Below, in pieces: positions 1 to 9,855 of a stretch of 64,000 bases of DNA (the first letter of the stretch is position 1; each line of letters begins with the position of its first letter). Both the position numbers and the translations under genes were made by a program. The notes below the pieces were generated by a model. It saw only the letters and a program-made list of their open reading frames with translations. It was not told the origin of the DNA and ran no database searches. This DNA comes from Azorinus chamasolen. Lineage: Eukaryota > Mollusca > Bivalvia > Cardiida > Solecurtidae. The stretch covers positions 81,290,621 to 81,354,620 of the forward strand of contig OY755244.1 in the NCBI GenBank assembly GCA_963576725.1, written 5' to 3'.

Positions 1-690
1 GACAAGCTCTCCAAGCGGGGCTATACTCATCATCTTCAGTGATAGCTCTAGTTTAAATATGATAAACGTCAATTTTCCATTATTGCATAAAAATGAATGT
101 ATATCAATTAATTATAACAATCATGCCATATACAGAGTAACCGCCCTTGAATTTTAATATAGATACATATTTATTGCAAACACTGACATTTTCTAGCCAC
201 CAGATACCAATTTGATACGTCAATACGACATATTGATATAAATCCCAAGTTTAAGAGTATACAAAAAAATTCGTAGTGCTTTCCGAATGCAACAAATTAG
301 CAAATTCTAATGGCCGTCAAGAGATTTCACTAATTGTTCGACATAAGGGGGCTTGACTGTATATATGTGTATCGGTATATTTCGGTAATGAAATTGAATT
401 GACGCTGTACGTAAATGGTGTTAATGTAAAACAATACCATTTTTTCACGTTTTTTTTTTTTTTACTGCATATTAAAGTTGAATTAAAGCGTTGATGTACC
501 AAAAGCTGCACTCGTTGACCTTTGACCTCATTTATGACCCTAATTCGTGATTTACAACTTAATAACCCCCCCCTAGAATTCTTACTTAATACAAATGAGG
601 TGGATGTAAACCGTAACCACGCGATGCCATCAGGAGTCAGATCTGTAAAAATATATATTGGTAGACTAATACTGGGTTTTGCACATTTCA
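1..690. other. AT-rich stretch without recognisable gene
   Basis: The only open frames are a minus-strand 143-codon frame and a 79-codon plus-strand shadow. Neither shows a recognisable domain, splice pattern or codon bias. The stretch includes poly-T and poly-C runs near 450-570. I see nothing else in it. Confidence 0.5.
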
Positions 691-699
691 ATCCAAGAA

Positions 700-1000
700 A
701 TGTAATAAAAACGGGGGCATTTTTTCTGATTAAAATAATAATCATCATTCAGCTTGATTAAAATTGATACAATAAGTTTTTTTTAGTAAATGCAATAATT
801 GATTTGCAGATTAATACGACTGAAAAAATGTGAAATATTTATTATAGGGGAAAATTACGAAGCGACACAGGACTGCTAAAATACGTTCGTGAACAAAGAA
901 ATGATGTATACTGTAAGAAATAGTTCAGTCAACTTCGGGCCTAATTGCCTAAAAGGTCCTCAGTGGGCTGTGCCATTTCTTATATATTACAGGGTCCGGG
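700..1000. repeat. Dispersed repeat, inverted relative of 26.8-27.2 kb
   Basis: Read in reverse complement, the segment from the ATTAATACGACTGAAAAAA area through CTGTAAGAAATAG matches 26945-27190 block by block. It includes the GTGTCGCT and AAAATACG blocks. The 905-995 part is a shortened version of the palindrome at 26795-26960 and keeps the shared end blocks AAGAAATAG, GGGCCTAATTGC and CAGTGGGCTGT. This is an old copy of the same mobile unit, seen by direct comparison within the window. Confidence 0.6.
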
Positions 1001-2320
1001 ATGACAGAATACTTAAAATGCAAATGTGAATTTGAAATCAATAACACAGATCACAAATGTGTTAAGGAATGTATTCAATTAAACTACATGTAATACAGCA
1101 ATGTTTAAAAGTCCTGTTACAATGGATCTTCAGCTTTTTATTAAAACATTTCTGTAGAATAAAACTATGAGGGTCAGCCATTTTTGTGTACTGAGACGCG
1201 GCTGTTACAAACAAAACTTACAAACTCTGAAAAAAATACTATCTGCTCATATTTGAAATGTTCAGGTGTGACCACTCCCGATTCGGTTAAGCTTAAGTGA
1301 AAGTATAAACCATAGAAACTATTGACCAAATGTCAAACAGTTTGAATCCTAATGAGACGTCGAGCTACTCGGAGTCTTTCCTCTGGACACAAGTGCTTTG
1401 TAAATGCAACTAATGTCGCGGCTAGCGGCCTTTAAGCTTTTAATGTCAGTTTAATTGGTTCTTCTCGTTTGTTATTGAAATGTGTATGTGGTTTGATCAA
1501 AACATGGCGCAATCTCCTGCACTTATAAACAAATAAAGTCTTTAATTTCTTCGTTTGGTTGTCATTAATGGCCGATAAAGCGTTTCACAGACAGATTTGT
1601 CGTTAGATTATTCTAGAATGCTTTGGTTTATATCAATATGTAGTAAAAGTAACGCTTAACGTGGTTATAGCAGTTCGTCAGACATGAATTATCATTTTAT
1701 TCCTTATTGCACAGTCGGTTTATTGTGTCTCTTATTATAGAACACCCTCATGTAGGCATATTGTTGTATATAAACTGGAATTCAAAAATCCCTTGTTGTC
1801 CTTTTAAGGGTCCCTTTTGATGATACACATTTTCTTTTCTTGTTGTAACTTATTGTGGAATGGGTCGGTGATTGGGTGGTCGGTATATCATGGGGCAGTA
1901 ATTAAAGTCCCCCAGTAGCTTATTTTGGTTACTGGCCGTTACCTCTAACGTTTATTTTCAAATCATTTCATTTTGGCAGACATCGTTATGCATGTTCCCA
2001 TAGTAAAATTCATTCGATACCTGAAAAGATGGATTTGTCGTAGTTATTGATGACTGTTGTCTGCATCCTTTTACAGATATGATCCTCAGCCTCAATAGAC
2101 AGCTCTGACATAACAAAGGTCATGAACTCAGTGATAGGTGATATTTCCAACTCTTACATAATGTTCATTCATAGTGTGACGAAAACTGATTGGACCCCGT
2201 TCTTTTGGCCCTTTGATAATTAAGTAGTTTGTTAAGAGTCATCCAACTTATTACAAAAATACACTTCCGGAATAAACCCACGTGAGATATCGGCAGTACT
2301 AGAGATGTACACGCGGAGTC
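1000..2320. other. Gene-free stretch
   Basis: No open frame above about 60 codons and no transposon domain. The only structured item is a half hairpin motif at 1338-1371 (TTTGAATCCTAATGAGACG then CGAGCTACTCGG), listed separately. Confidence 0.45.
1338..1371 (+). repeat. Short GGATCC-type hairpin motif, copy 1
   Basis: Contains CAGTTTGAATCCTAATGAG followed by ACGTCGAGCTACTCGG. It is a decayed copy of the motif best preserved at 43195-43250 and shares the preceding TGTCAAACAG with it. The second arm is not kept here. Confidence 0.5.
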
Positions 2321-2540
2321 GGAGTTCGCAATATGAAGTTCGCAGTTCGACATTAGAGCTGGGATCGTCTCAAAGTGGTCTCCTGTCTCCATATCATGAC
2401 AGCTTGCATCATGCCGACAATACAATATAGGTAAGTACAGTAAAATCCCTGTACACCGAACACAAGCGAGGTTTTACGCACGAATAAAATGGCTGCGTTA
2501 AACACGTTTAAGTAGATAAAACGGAGAGCATTATTATTCT

Positions 2541-2830
2541 TATGTCTCCCACAACATAGTGGCGTGGGAGACATATTGATTTACTCATGTCCGTCTTTTT
2601 GTCCGTTCGTCCGTCTGTCAAAATCTTGTCCGCTCTCTAACTATAAAAGTTCTTATCCAATCATGACCAAACGTTAGAAAAATGTTTATTGCTATAAAAT
2701 CTAGGCTAAGTTCGATATCCAGCAAAATTATTTCAGGAACTTCAGAGTTATGGCCCTTGATTTATCCAAATATGGAAATTTTAGCATGGCCCGCTCTCTA
2801 GGTCATTTTATCTATTTTGGCATTTGTAGA
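2541..2830 (+). repeat. Dispersed repeat of a type common in bivalves
   Basis: Non-coding, with TATGTCTCCCAC, a run of GTCCGTC/TTGTCCGTTCGTCC words and later TTATGGCCCTTGATTTATCC. Similar wording occurs at 7830-7990, 21950-22440 and 24160-24260. No open frame. The family is recalled from general familiarity with molluscan sequence, not from a search. Confidence 0.4.
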
Positions 2831-3127
2831 GCTTATCATAGCTTCATAGTAAAGCAACTGATATAAAACATCTGAAAATTCCACAAAAATAATCTTTGGA
2901 AAACATCCAATCATTTTTGAGACAGGAGCAGGTGGGAGATATATGTTGTTGATTTAAAAGGAAAAAAAGCTCTAGTTTAGTAATTTTGATTATGCAAGGA
3001 CATACAATGTTCTGACCAAAGACGATCATCTCACTTCTGAAATAAGTAACTGTACCTCTAAACAGCTATGAGTTTTGTTCCAAGTGCTATTGCTTTGGTT
3101 TTTAACATTTATAATAACCTTTTCATA

Positions 3128-3181
3128 CAGTCTGGATCGAGATGAGACGCCGAGTAACAAACACTTCATCAGGTTCCAAAG
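3128..3181 (+). repeat. Short GGATCC-type hairpin motif, copy 2
   Basis: The left arm TCTGGATCGAGATGAGACG is followed by CCGAGTAAC and a decayed right arm CTTCATCAGGTTCCAAAG. It has the same layout as the better preserved copy at 43195-43250. Confidence 0.5.
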
Positions 3182-3369
3182 TGTTTTTCACTCTGACATT
3201 TGTTTTTGAAAAGATATGGATTTTTTTTGAGCAGACGACAATATTTGCATACATTAATTGCTCAGAGTGTAGAGGGTATTTGGGGTACATTATGCTGGAC
3301 AACAAAAAACCTGCAAATGACCTGCATTATGTTAACAACACACCAAATACCAAAGTTTTCTTGGGCATT

Positions 3370-3745
3370 AGTGAGGCTAAGTGAGCACAGTAAAAACTAT
3401 TGCAGCTGTCATCTATGGACCCAACGGCGACACTTACTTTAAGCAAATTCCCTTGCATATCCTGCTATTTCCGAATGCTCAGCCACTTTATAGATACCGA
3501 AAGTGCGTCATCAAATTTAAGAATGGAACGATGAATTTCGGACGTAATAATATATGCCACACTCACTCCAAACATGTTGGACAACATTCGGTATGTTGGA
3601 TACGTTCTTAACCATATAACAACCAAGAAATTCCTGTTCCTTCTAGATAAATCAGTATGTCGATTTTCATTCAAATCAACCAAATTCACTAACTGTAAAA
3701 ATATTTCAGGAGTTTCGCCAGTAATTTTGAAACAAATCTTATGTT
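3370..3745 (-). pseudogene. PIF/Harbinger transposase remnant
   Basis: Reading minus, a conceptual frame aligns by eye with the better copy at 6545-7258. It has ITGETPEIFLQL (cf. VTGETPETVLDL), then RRNRNFLVVIWLRTYPTYRM (cf. SPRNRVLLVLMWLRTYPTFM), then AVGSIDDS where the other copy has the catalytic AVGAIDGTS. The longest uninterrupted part is 3465-3689. The frame shifts and breaks on both sides, and the second D and the E region were not found. In the family this DDE enzyme cuts the transposon at its TIRs. This copy cannot work. It lies inside the inverted-repeat pair at 2326/4669, which may be its own ends. Confidence 0.7.
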
Positions 3746-4103
3746 TGAGTAGAAAATAACCGAAAACTATCCCCGCCTATATATCGAGTTTCAGAGTTTT
3801 CAAGGAGTCTGTATCGCAAACTAACTAAAGGACAGGGTGGCGGTTGGCAAATCTGTACCAAAGAAGCAATGGTATAGCTTTGATAATCAGAAATGTCAGG
3901 CAGAGGCCTGGAGGTGATCAGTAACAACCCAAGGAGTCTGCGTCTACGTTTATTATTCATTTCACTATGATCCGTAATAAATGTGTGTTGGATTATTACC
4001 ACCACATCTTACTATCAGATATTTAAAATAGTTTGCTGTTTATTTGTTTATTATCAGAGCAATATCGTAAACATGTGTTTGACAAGTAATAGATACAGTA
4101 CGA

Positions 4104-4480
4104 GTCTTACTACCAAAGTGTCTTCTTACAACCGTTATCAGGACAGTTTGTTCGCATGACCGAAGACGTGTCCGAGGCGTAGCGAGGTCATGCGAACAAA
4201 CTGTCCTGATAACGGTTGTAAGAAGACACTTTGGTAGTAAGACGAGTACATGTATCTTACTTGTACGACAGTACGTTGTAGACTTTTAATTTTGATTAAA
4301 AATGAATAAAAATGAATATTTCAAAAATGAGTACAAAATGTTTTCCCCTTGGTTCACCCAATTCAAATCCTAGGTAGATAGGTTTTAACCACAAGAATCA
4401 CGTGCGTACAAAAGTGTCCACTTACAACCGTTATCAGGACACTTTTTCAATAGCTTTGCTGGGGGTCTGTCGTACAAATA
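4104..4480 (+). mobile_element. Palindrome-bearing element 1 (perfect 58-bp stem)
   Basis: Arms 4104-4161 and 4186-4243 are exact reverse complements over all 58 bases. The 24-nt loop contains CCGAGGCGTAGCGA. Outside the arms the complementarity continues imperfectly (ACAAGTAATAGATAC on the left, GTATCTTACTTGTACG on the right). Downstream, TACTTGTACGACAG (4258-4271) and CTGTCGTACAAATA (4467-4480) form an inverted pair. A third, decayed copy of the stem lies at 4411-4446 (CTTACAACCGTTATCAGGAC). This plan recurs at 13435-14041 and 37440-38057 with unrelated stem sequences. No open frame, so presumably non-autonomous. Confidence 0.75.
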
Positions 4481-4818
4481 TGATTTACAGTCAGGCATGC
4501 TATTAAAAAATTAAAATAATTGCAATAGCGAACTGCCACGTGATGTCAATTGCTCGAAACTCACCACGATAAAAGCGTGCCGTTCTACGAGCTGCCATGA
4601 TATGGAGACCGGAGACCGCTTTTAGACGACCCCCAGCTCTAATGTCGAACTGCGAACGTCATATTAATAGACATTTTTCGCTGCTGCTGATTGCGAGTAG
4701 CGGGTGACTGTGCACGACTTATTCGAGGGGACTTTCTCAAACCATTCGGACGTAATGCTGTTTGAAATTTAATTACCGTCTGCTTTCTTGTCGTCTGCTT
4801 ATTTTCCAAATACAAATA

Positions 4819-5004
4819 CAGTAAACCCCTTTAATGCAACCACTTTATGAATGGAAATAAATGTCTTTAAAAGTATGTGGTTGCTTAATGCAGGTCGAAA
4901 GTTATGCAGAAAGCTCATGCATTCGACCTGCATTAAGATACCACCTGTATTTAAGACCCAGAATTATAGATAGTTTTGGTTGTCGCATTAGAGGGGGTTT
5001 ACTG
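4819..5004. mobile_element. TA-flanked MITE with nested hairpin, copy 1
   Basis: Starts CAGTAAACCCC and ends GGGGGTTTACTG, with TA on both sides (4817-4818, 5005-5006). The terminal repeats continue as TTTAATGCAACCA / TGGTTGTCGCATTAG. Inside is a second hairpin: GTGGTTGCTTAATGCAGGTC against GACCTGCATTAAGATACCAC. The TA target and CAGT ends suit a Tc1/mariner or pogo-type MITE. It has 186 bp and no coding capacity. Relatives: 8880-9083, 14797-15003 and 61818-62020. Confidence 0.75.
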
Positions 5005-5123
5005 TAGTTTGATTTCATTACTTCTGCACTAATGAAAAGCTTTGTCAAACATCTTGGGTCTCAGATTAGCCCTTTTGGTTTGGTGGGATATGTACTGTTT
5101 AACATTCCGCCTACTACGGGTGG

Positions 5124-5184
5124 GTTTGGATCCAGACAAAATGCCGCATGACGCGGCGTCTCACCTTGATCCAAACTGTTTGAC
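5124..5184 (-). repeat. Short GGATCC-type hairpin motif, copy 3
   Basis: On the minus strand, AACAGTTTGGATCAAGGTGA is followed by GACGCCGCGTCATGCGGC and a decayed right arm TCTGGATCCAAACCC. Both arms are recognisable. Confidence 0.55.
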
Positions 5185-5734
5185 ACACTGCTGATATTTT
5201 TCAGTACAAAAATGCAGAAAATTGTTGCAGACGACAACTGCATACCAAGTAGAAGGTTACCCAAACTTCGCAAGGCAACACAATAATCGTATGCGTACGA
5301 CATTTGGTGAAAAGGTACCCGATTCTGGACCCAAGATGTATGGGTCTCCAAATCGGTAACTAAAAAGATGAATAAGTTCAAAACAAAATTAAGTATTATG
5401 TTAATCATTTAATCCAACATGCTTCCGTCTGCAGATACGACCGGTACATATTTTCACAATTCGTCCTAAAAGGGACATTGAATGTCTCCACACATAGTTC
5501 ACTGCTATGTAAGACTTGAGCTTGGCAATGGCATGCTCGACACTCACTCGATATGCTGAATGAACCCTATTAAACTTTCTGGCCAGCTGTGCAGATATGT
5601 AAGCAGTCAGAAGCGGATATTTGTTAGGATATATCTTGTCTGCTAACAAATTTAATTCTGTAAAGGGAGATAATTTGAAACATATCGTCTTTGTCAAAGG
5701 ACGATTGCACACAGACTGCTTAAGAATTATTCTC

Positions 5735-6547
5735 CGAAATTCCAGTTTTTTGTCACTGGCTACTTTTCAACATTACTGCTAACTTTCATAAGAAAAACAT
5801 GATTCTATCTCGTTTATGACTTGTTAAGCAGTTACAATAAAAGAGGAGTTACTTCCCTTTATGCAACTGGTTGAAGCACGGTCGACATCTCTTTCCGTTT
5901 TCGGACGTTTTATTGTTTATGCCAGTATGCATTTTGAGTGATAAAATGTACTAAGCAAGCGTAGTTTGCATCTTTAATGTATGACTAAACTTATTTTGTT
6001 CAGTGACTTAAATTGCATGAAAATATTCAATATTTTTAGATGGATGAGCTGGGTTTTACCACACTGCCACACAGAATAGGTCGCATAGCGCCGACTTTGG
6101 TATCCAAAGCCTGTTTCATGACATATCATAAATGTTCTTTTGGTCATGTTGTCATTAAGTTACAGCAAAACAGTATCAAATGAATCCCTTCTTTAAAGGC
6201 ACATTATCCGCCCTTGTTATACAGGTACACATTTAATACCTTATCATACGTTTTGAGAAGACCCCCATATTTAGTCCGCCACTCGCTTCTCGAGAGCCGT
6301 GTTCAGCAGCAGCGAAAAATGTCTATTTAATAGAGATTTTTAGCTTGTGCGGATAATGATAGACGAGGACGGACTATAGGTAAAAATGGGGGTTGTCTCA
6401 AAACCTTTATTACTCTTCTGTTCAGTAATTACACAGTAAGGCCTATAGCCTTCTTACGACAGGTAAGAGAAGTACAAATGTATACAATTTTGGTTAGAAA
6501 ATTCCTTCTGTGTCTCTAGACACTTGAGATAGACTTGTAACGTTTTA
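5735..6547. mobile_element. 813-bp insertion in the Harbinger transposase
   Basis: The transposase frame reads straight through if this block is removed. TCTC occurs at both edges (5731-5734 and 6548-6551), consistent with a 4-bp target duplication. The block has no recognisable ORF. It contains a smaller inverted-repeat element at 6247-6412. I could not recognise terminal repeats at its own ends (CGAAATTCC on the left, CGTTTTA on the right), so its class is open. Confidence 0.65.
6247..6412. mobile_element. Small MITE inside the insertion
   Basis: Left end GTTTTGAGAAGACCCCCAT and right end ATGGGGGTTGTCTCAAAAC are inverted repeats, extended by GTCCGCC / GGACGGAC further in. It is about 165 bp long and non-coding. 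The words TTTGAGACGA and CCCAGCT in the 2326/4669 repeats are similar, so the families may be related. Confidence 0.6.
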
Positions 6548-7258
6548 TCTCTGATATAGAATGTTCTGGTGACCTAGAAACCCACAACGTACAAATCGTA
6601 TGGTACCATGACAGTCAACAATAATCTGTGAATGAATAGCATGGTGATGTCGATGCCCCGAATAAAACTGTTCCTGTGGCTCATTCATGGGCCGGTAAAT
6701 GTGGTGTGATGTGCCATCGATGGCTCCAACGGCTTCGGGAATTTTGTTCCAAGTGCCTCTCATATCAATCCACTCACGATTCTCTGGCCAAACGACAAAT
6801 TTTTTCAGACGTAAATAAAATACTGGGATAAGTAATCTAATTTCCATAGTCACACTTGAGACCGTCACATTGAATAGTGACGACAGCATCATAAAAGTCG
6901 GATATGTACGTAACCACATAAGGACGAGTAGAACTCTATTTCTTGGAGAGAGTTGACGAGTCCTGTATGAAGAAATACGAAGTGTTTTCAACAGATCTAA
7001 CACTGTTTCGGGAGTTTCCCCTGTTACTTGGAAGTACTGGTAGCGATGGGAACAGAGGAAAGAAAATACATTTCTTCCGCTATAGATGTCTTCAACGATT
7101 CCAAAAACTCTATGTCTTATATTCAATATCGGGTTATTCGGTGGTCGTATAAGTTCTAAAATCATACATATGAGTCCAAAGTAACGAGTGGTGTCAGGAG
7201 GAGCCTTTACCAAAGCCGGTAAAATATAACGAAGCATTCTGATAGATTCTTGATTCAT

Positions 7259-7575
7259 TACAACCTAAATTGAAAGAAAAATACAAAGTCTATAATGTGA
7301 CTGTGTGTGGTATAATGCGACATGTCTACTGCGTGATACGGCATAATGGCAACAGTCTCCGAATGACTGAAATACTGTCTGTGAAACGTAAAATCCAAGA
7401 AACAATTAAAATATTGATGCTATTTGATAAGAATCCTGATTTATAAATTATTATTACCTGTTTATCGCTCCGTACTATGATTTATTATACACATAACATT
7501 AAGAACGCATGGCCACACGAAATGCACGTGCGCAAAGTTTCACAATTTTAGTCAAATAATACATCGAGAGTGAAA
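7259..7575. promoter_or_regulatory. Divergent intergenic region of the Harbinger element
   Basis: It has 317 bp between the transposase start (minus) and the Myb-like start (plus). By position it should hold both promoters. I see no convincing TATA box with a defined distance and no tandem motif, so this call rests on arrangement only. Confidence 0.4.
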
Positions 7576-9855
7576 ATGGAAGGCGGAAATAATGTCGGTA
7601 AGTGCTCAGCATTGTTTTATTTATAATTTTCATCTGCAAATATAACTTGTACATACCTTTTTGATGTTGCGATTAATAACGTTGAAAACTTTAAGATAAA
7701 CATGGAATTCAACTGGCTGTAAAAGCGTGTATCAGTGCTTTCATGCCTGAATTAATTTAAGGCCGCATATAAGTGTATTATTTGTTTATCGGTTTTATGC
7801 CCGCGCACGACATCGTCGGGAACATGTTCTTTTGGTCTGTCTGTCTGTATGTCTGTCCACAACGTTAACATTGGCCGTAACTATGGAACTACATATGATT
7901 GAGGATATCTGGCAATTGTATATTCCACTGTAGAAACTCCTGAGCTCAGTCATGTCAGACAAAGGTCAAACTCATTTAGAGGTTAGGGTCATATCAGGGG
8001 GCATTGTGTTTCACAAACACATTTTGTTTTTCTCTTGTAGTTTGTGTTTTGGTCTATTAAGGCTTGTCCTTTCATATTTGGATAAAATATAGTAAAATCT
8101 ATTTTTTCAGTGGGTACTCTTCTTCAAAGGCGCAGAAAGCCTGTTAAAATTGGCAAGGAGGAAACTGTCTTGATTCTGAGGGCTTACATAGCACATCCTA
8201 CAAATTGGTCAGATGTTCTAGATGAAGTGAAACAGAATCTAGAACATTTACCTGAAGATGCAAGGGCACTTTATCGAAATGGCAGTCTCAGACAGCTCAG
8301 TGATAGAATGTCAGGAAAGCTGTCCAAAGTGATGAAAATGAGAATAGAAACAATCCAAGATTTAGACATAAGGTAACATTTTGTAGTTTCTCTAAAACAC
8401 AGAAAGGCGCAGAAAGCCTGTTAAAATTGGCAAGGAGGAAACTGTCTTGATTCTGAGGGCTTACATAGCACATCCTACAAATTGGTCAGATGTTCTAGAT
8501 GAAGTGAAACAGAATCTAGAACATTTACCTGAAGATGCAAGGGCACTTTATCGAAATGGCAGTCTCAGACAGCTCAGTGATAGAATGTCAGGAAAGCTGT
8601 CCAAAGTGATGAAAATGAGAATAGAAACAATCCAAGATTTAGACATAAGGTAACATTTTGTAGTTTCTCTAAAACACAAACTATTATAGTCATGATTACA
8701 CAGTGTCTTTCGTATTCAAACATTCCTTCTGAACCATCGATAAAGTAGCGTATATGTTTGTCCTGTGAGCAATTTCAAATGCTTGCTGCAGTGCCAATAC
8801 ATTGTATTGTTATATCGTGAAGAGTCAACCTATTTGTAAAGCAGCATACTTTTGCACTTCGTCATTTTACCACGATAAACAGTAGTCCATGTCTTAACGG
8901 TCATTCATTTATTGAACAAAGGAGTCTTAAAAAGCAGGTGGATGCTTAATGCAGGGCAAAAGTAATGCATAAATATCCTACAGAAGCTTTCTGCATTACT
9001 TTTGCTCTGCATTAAGCTACCACCTGCCTTACATACCCATAAGTAGGCTTGTTTTTAATGACCGCTTAAGACAAGTTTTCCTGTACATGACATGTCTATG
9101 AGTTTGGTCCTGATCGGGATATAGACATGTGTTTTGAAAAGCGAAAATATAAGTTGTTTTTATTGTCTATGTCTTGCAGAGGAGTGGCAATCCAGATAGA
9201 TGCTATGGAGCGTCGTCGTCAGATTGTCGATGGCGACAGAGGAGACAACGACGCCAACCAAGTAGAGAACCAACCACACCAGGAAAATCAGCAAGCCAGA
9301 GCAGTGGAATTTAGGGACAACGTTGCTGATGACCTGTCCTCGTCATCAGAAGAAGATGAAATTCCCCCACGGGTAGAGCCACGAAGGAGAAGAAAAAGGC
9401 CGCTTGCTGACATTATTCGTGAAAACCAGCTTCTATACAATGATTTTATCAAGAATAAAGTCCCTAGACTGCTTCGCCAACTCGGTTATTTTCGAAAATG
9501 CTTAGCCATCACCGTCTTCGTCTGTCGGGTATCGGCTCAAGCTGAACATCTCTATAGCGAACTCCGACTGCGCGTGTACATCTCTAAAAGGTGCACTCGA
9601 TTGTATGTACCGGATAACGGCGTTCGGCGTATCCCGGGATCTCCCTACCACGTGATCGATACACCGCATCGAAATGATGAATCGAGCGATCCGGGAGGTT
9701 TCAAGATGACTGCCAAAGTCGTGATTGACATCATAATGGTCGAGGAAATATCCATTGAAGACGATATGGATGATGTCATGAATCATAGAATACGCGATTT
9801 GCATTGTTTCAGTTTAAGGGATGAACATATTTTGATTATCCCCCCGCCACTTTGA
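7576..9855 (+). CDS. Three-exon Myb/SANT-like accessory gene of the Harbinger element
   Basis: Exons are 7576-7597 (MEGGNNV), 8111-8372 and 9180-9855. All junctions fit: G^gtaagt, ttttttcag^TGG, ATAAG^gtaaca, cttgcag^AGG. They keep the frame for 319 codons plus stop. Exon 2 encodes a basic, helix-rich segment (GKEETVLILRAYIAH, WSDVLDEVKQNL, LRQLSDRMSGKLSKV) that resembles a Myb/SANT-like DNA-binding fold. Exon 3 has an acidic serine run (DLSSSSEEDE), a basic run (RRRRKRPLADII) that could be a nuclear signal, and an unrecognised C-terminal part. Animal Harbinger elements usually encode such a protein beside the transposase, where it helps bring the transposase to the nucleus and DNA. The head-to-head position supports that role. 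No frameshift is seen. A host gene of unknown function is the alternative. Exon 2 is tandemly duplicated (separate entry). Confidence 0.7.
7830..8000 (+). repeat. Dispersed bivalve-type repeat fragment in intron 1
   Basis: Contains GGTCTGTCTGTCTGTATGTC and GGCCGTAACTATGGAACTA, wording similar to the repeats at 2541-2830 and 24160-24260. Non-coding. Confidence 0.35.
8403..8649 (+). CDS. Duplicated alternative exon 2b of the Myb-like gene
   Basis: Bases 8129-8397 are repeated at 8406-8674 with a period of 277 bp and no difference I could find. The duplication did not copy the original acceptor, but its left junction created CACAG at 8398-8402. Splicing exon 1 (ending GTC G) to 8403 gives GTC GAA AGG CGC, in frame. 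The exon ends at the same donor, AAG^gtaaca. Exon 2a followed by 2b would run into a stop (TGT TAA), so the two copies could only serve as mutually exclusive exons, giving 319 or 314 residues. Perfect identity points to a very recent duplication or an assembly artefact. Confidence 0.6.
8880..9083. mobile_element. TA-type MITE with nested hairpin, copy 2
   Basis: Ends CAGTAGTCCATGTCTTAACG and CTTAAGACAAGTTTTCCTG are decayed inverted repeats, with GGTCATT / AATGACC further in. The inner hairpin is GTGGATGCTTAATGCAGGGC against CTCTGCATTAAGCTACCAC. The right flank is TA. The left reads AA, so that target base may have mutated. It lies in intron 2 of the Myb-like gene. Confidence 0.65.

Larger units (their letters stand above)
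2326..4669. mobile_element. Element bounded by 80-bp inverted repeats, holding a Harbinger remnant
   Basis: The segment 2326-2404 (with GTTCGCAGTTCGACATTAG, AGCTGGG, then GTCTCCATATCATG) recurs in reverse complement at about 4590-4669 with only scattered differences. Between them lie a bivalve-type dispersed repeat (2541-2830), a PIF/Harbinger transposase remnant (3370-3745) and the hairpin element at 4104-4480. The inverted repeats could be the TIRs of the element that carried the remnant transposase, but I found no target duplication. They could also be two nearby copies of a solo repeat in opposite orientation. Confidence 0.5.
5401..7258 (-). pseudogene. PIF/Harbinger transposase, split by an insertion
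   Basis: The enzyme catalyses DDE cut-and-paste transposition. The N-terminal part (7258 to 6552) carries a helix-turn-helix-like segment (RLLVLMWLRTYPTF-type) and the first acidic motif AVGAIDGTSHHIYRP, then GHRHHHAIHSQIIVDCHG and CGFLGHQN. Translation then hits foreign sequence. The C-terminal part resumes at 5733 with RIILKQS, LLADKIYPNKYPLLTAY and RVSVEHAIAKLK, which holds the expected catalytic E, and stops at 5401. Removing 5735-6547 restores a continuous frame of about 346 codons, near the usual family length. The gap has no GT donor, so it is not an intron. The second catalytic position, usually D in GH.ND or HD, reads N-I here, so the copy was probably defective before the insertion. 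The start Met at 7258 follows TTTCAATTTAG on the coding strand, so an upstream exon is possible. It is divergent from the Myb-like gene at 7576, the common two-gene Harbinger layout. Confidence 0.85.

Noticed and set aside
5061..5408. 115-codon minus frame after the transposase
   Set aside because: No similarity to Harbinger proteins, and it spans a dispersed hairpin motif. It is probably chance.
5735..6547. Intron of the transposase gene
   Set aside because: The coding strand has no GT donor or AG acceptor at the joint, while a 4-bp direct repeat flanks the block.
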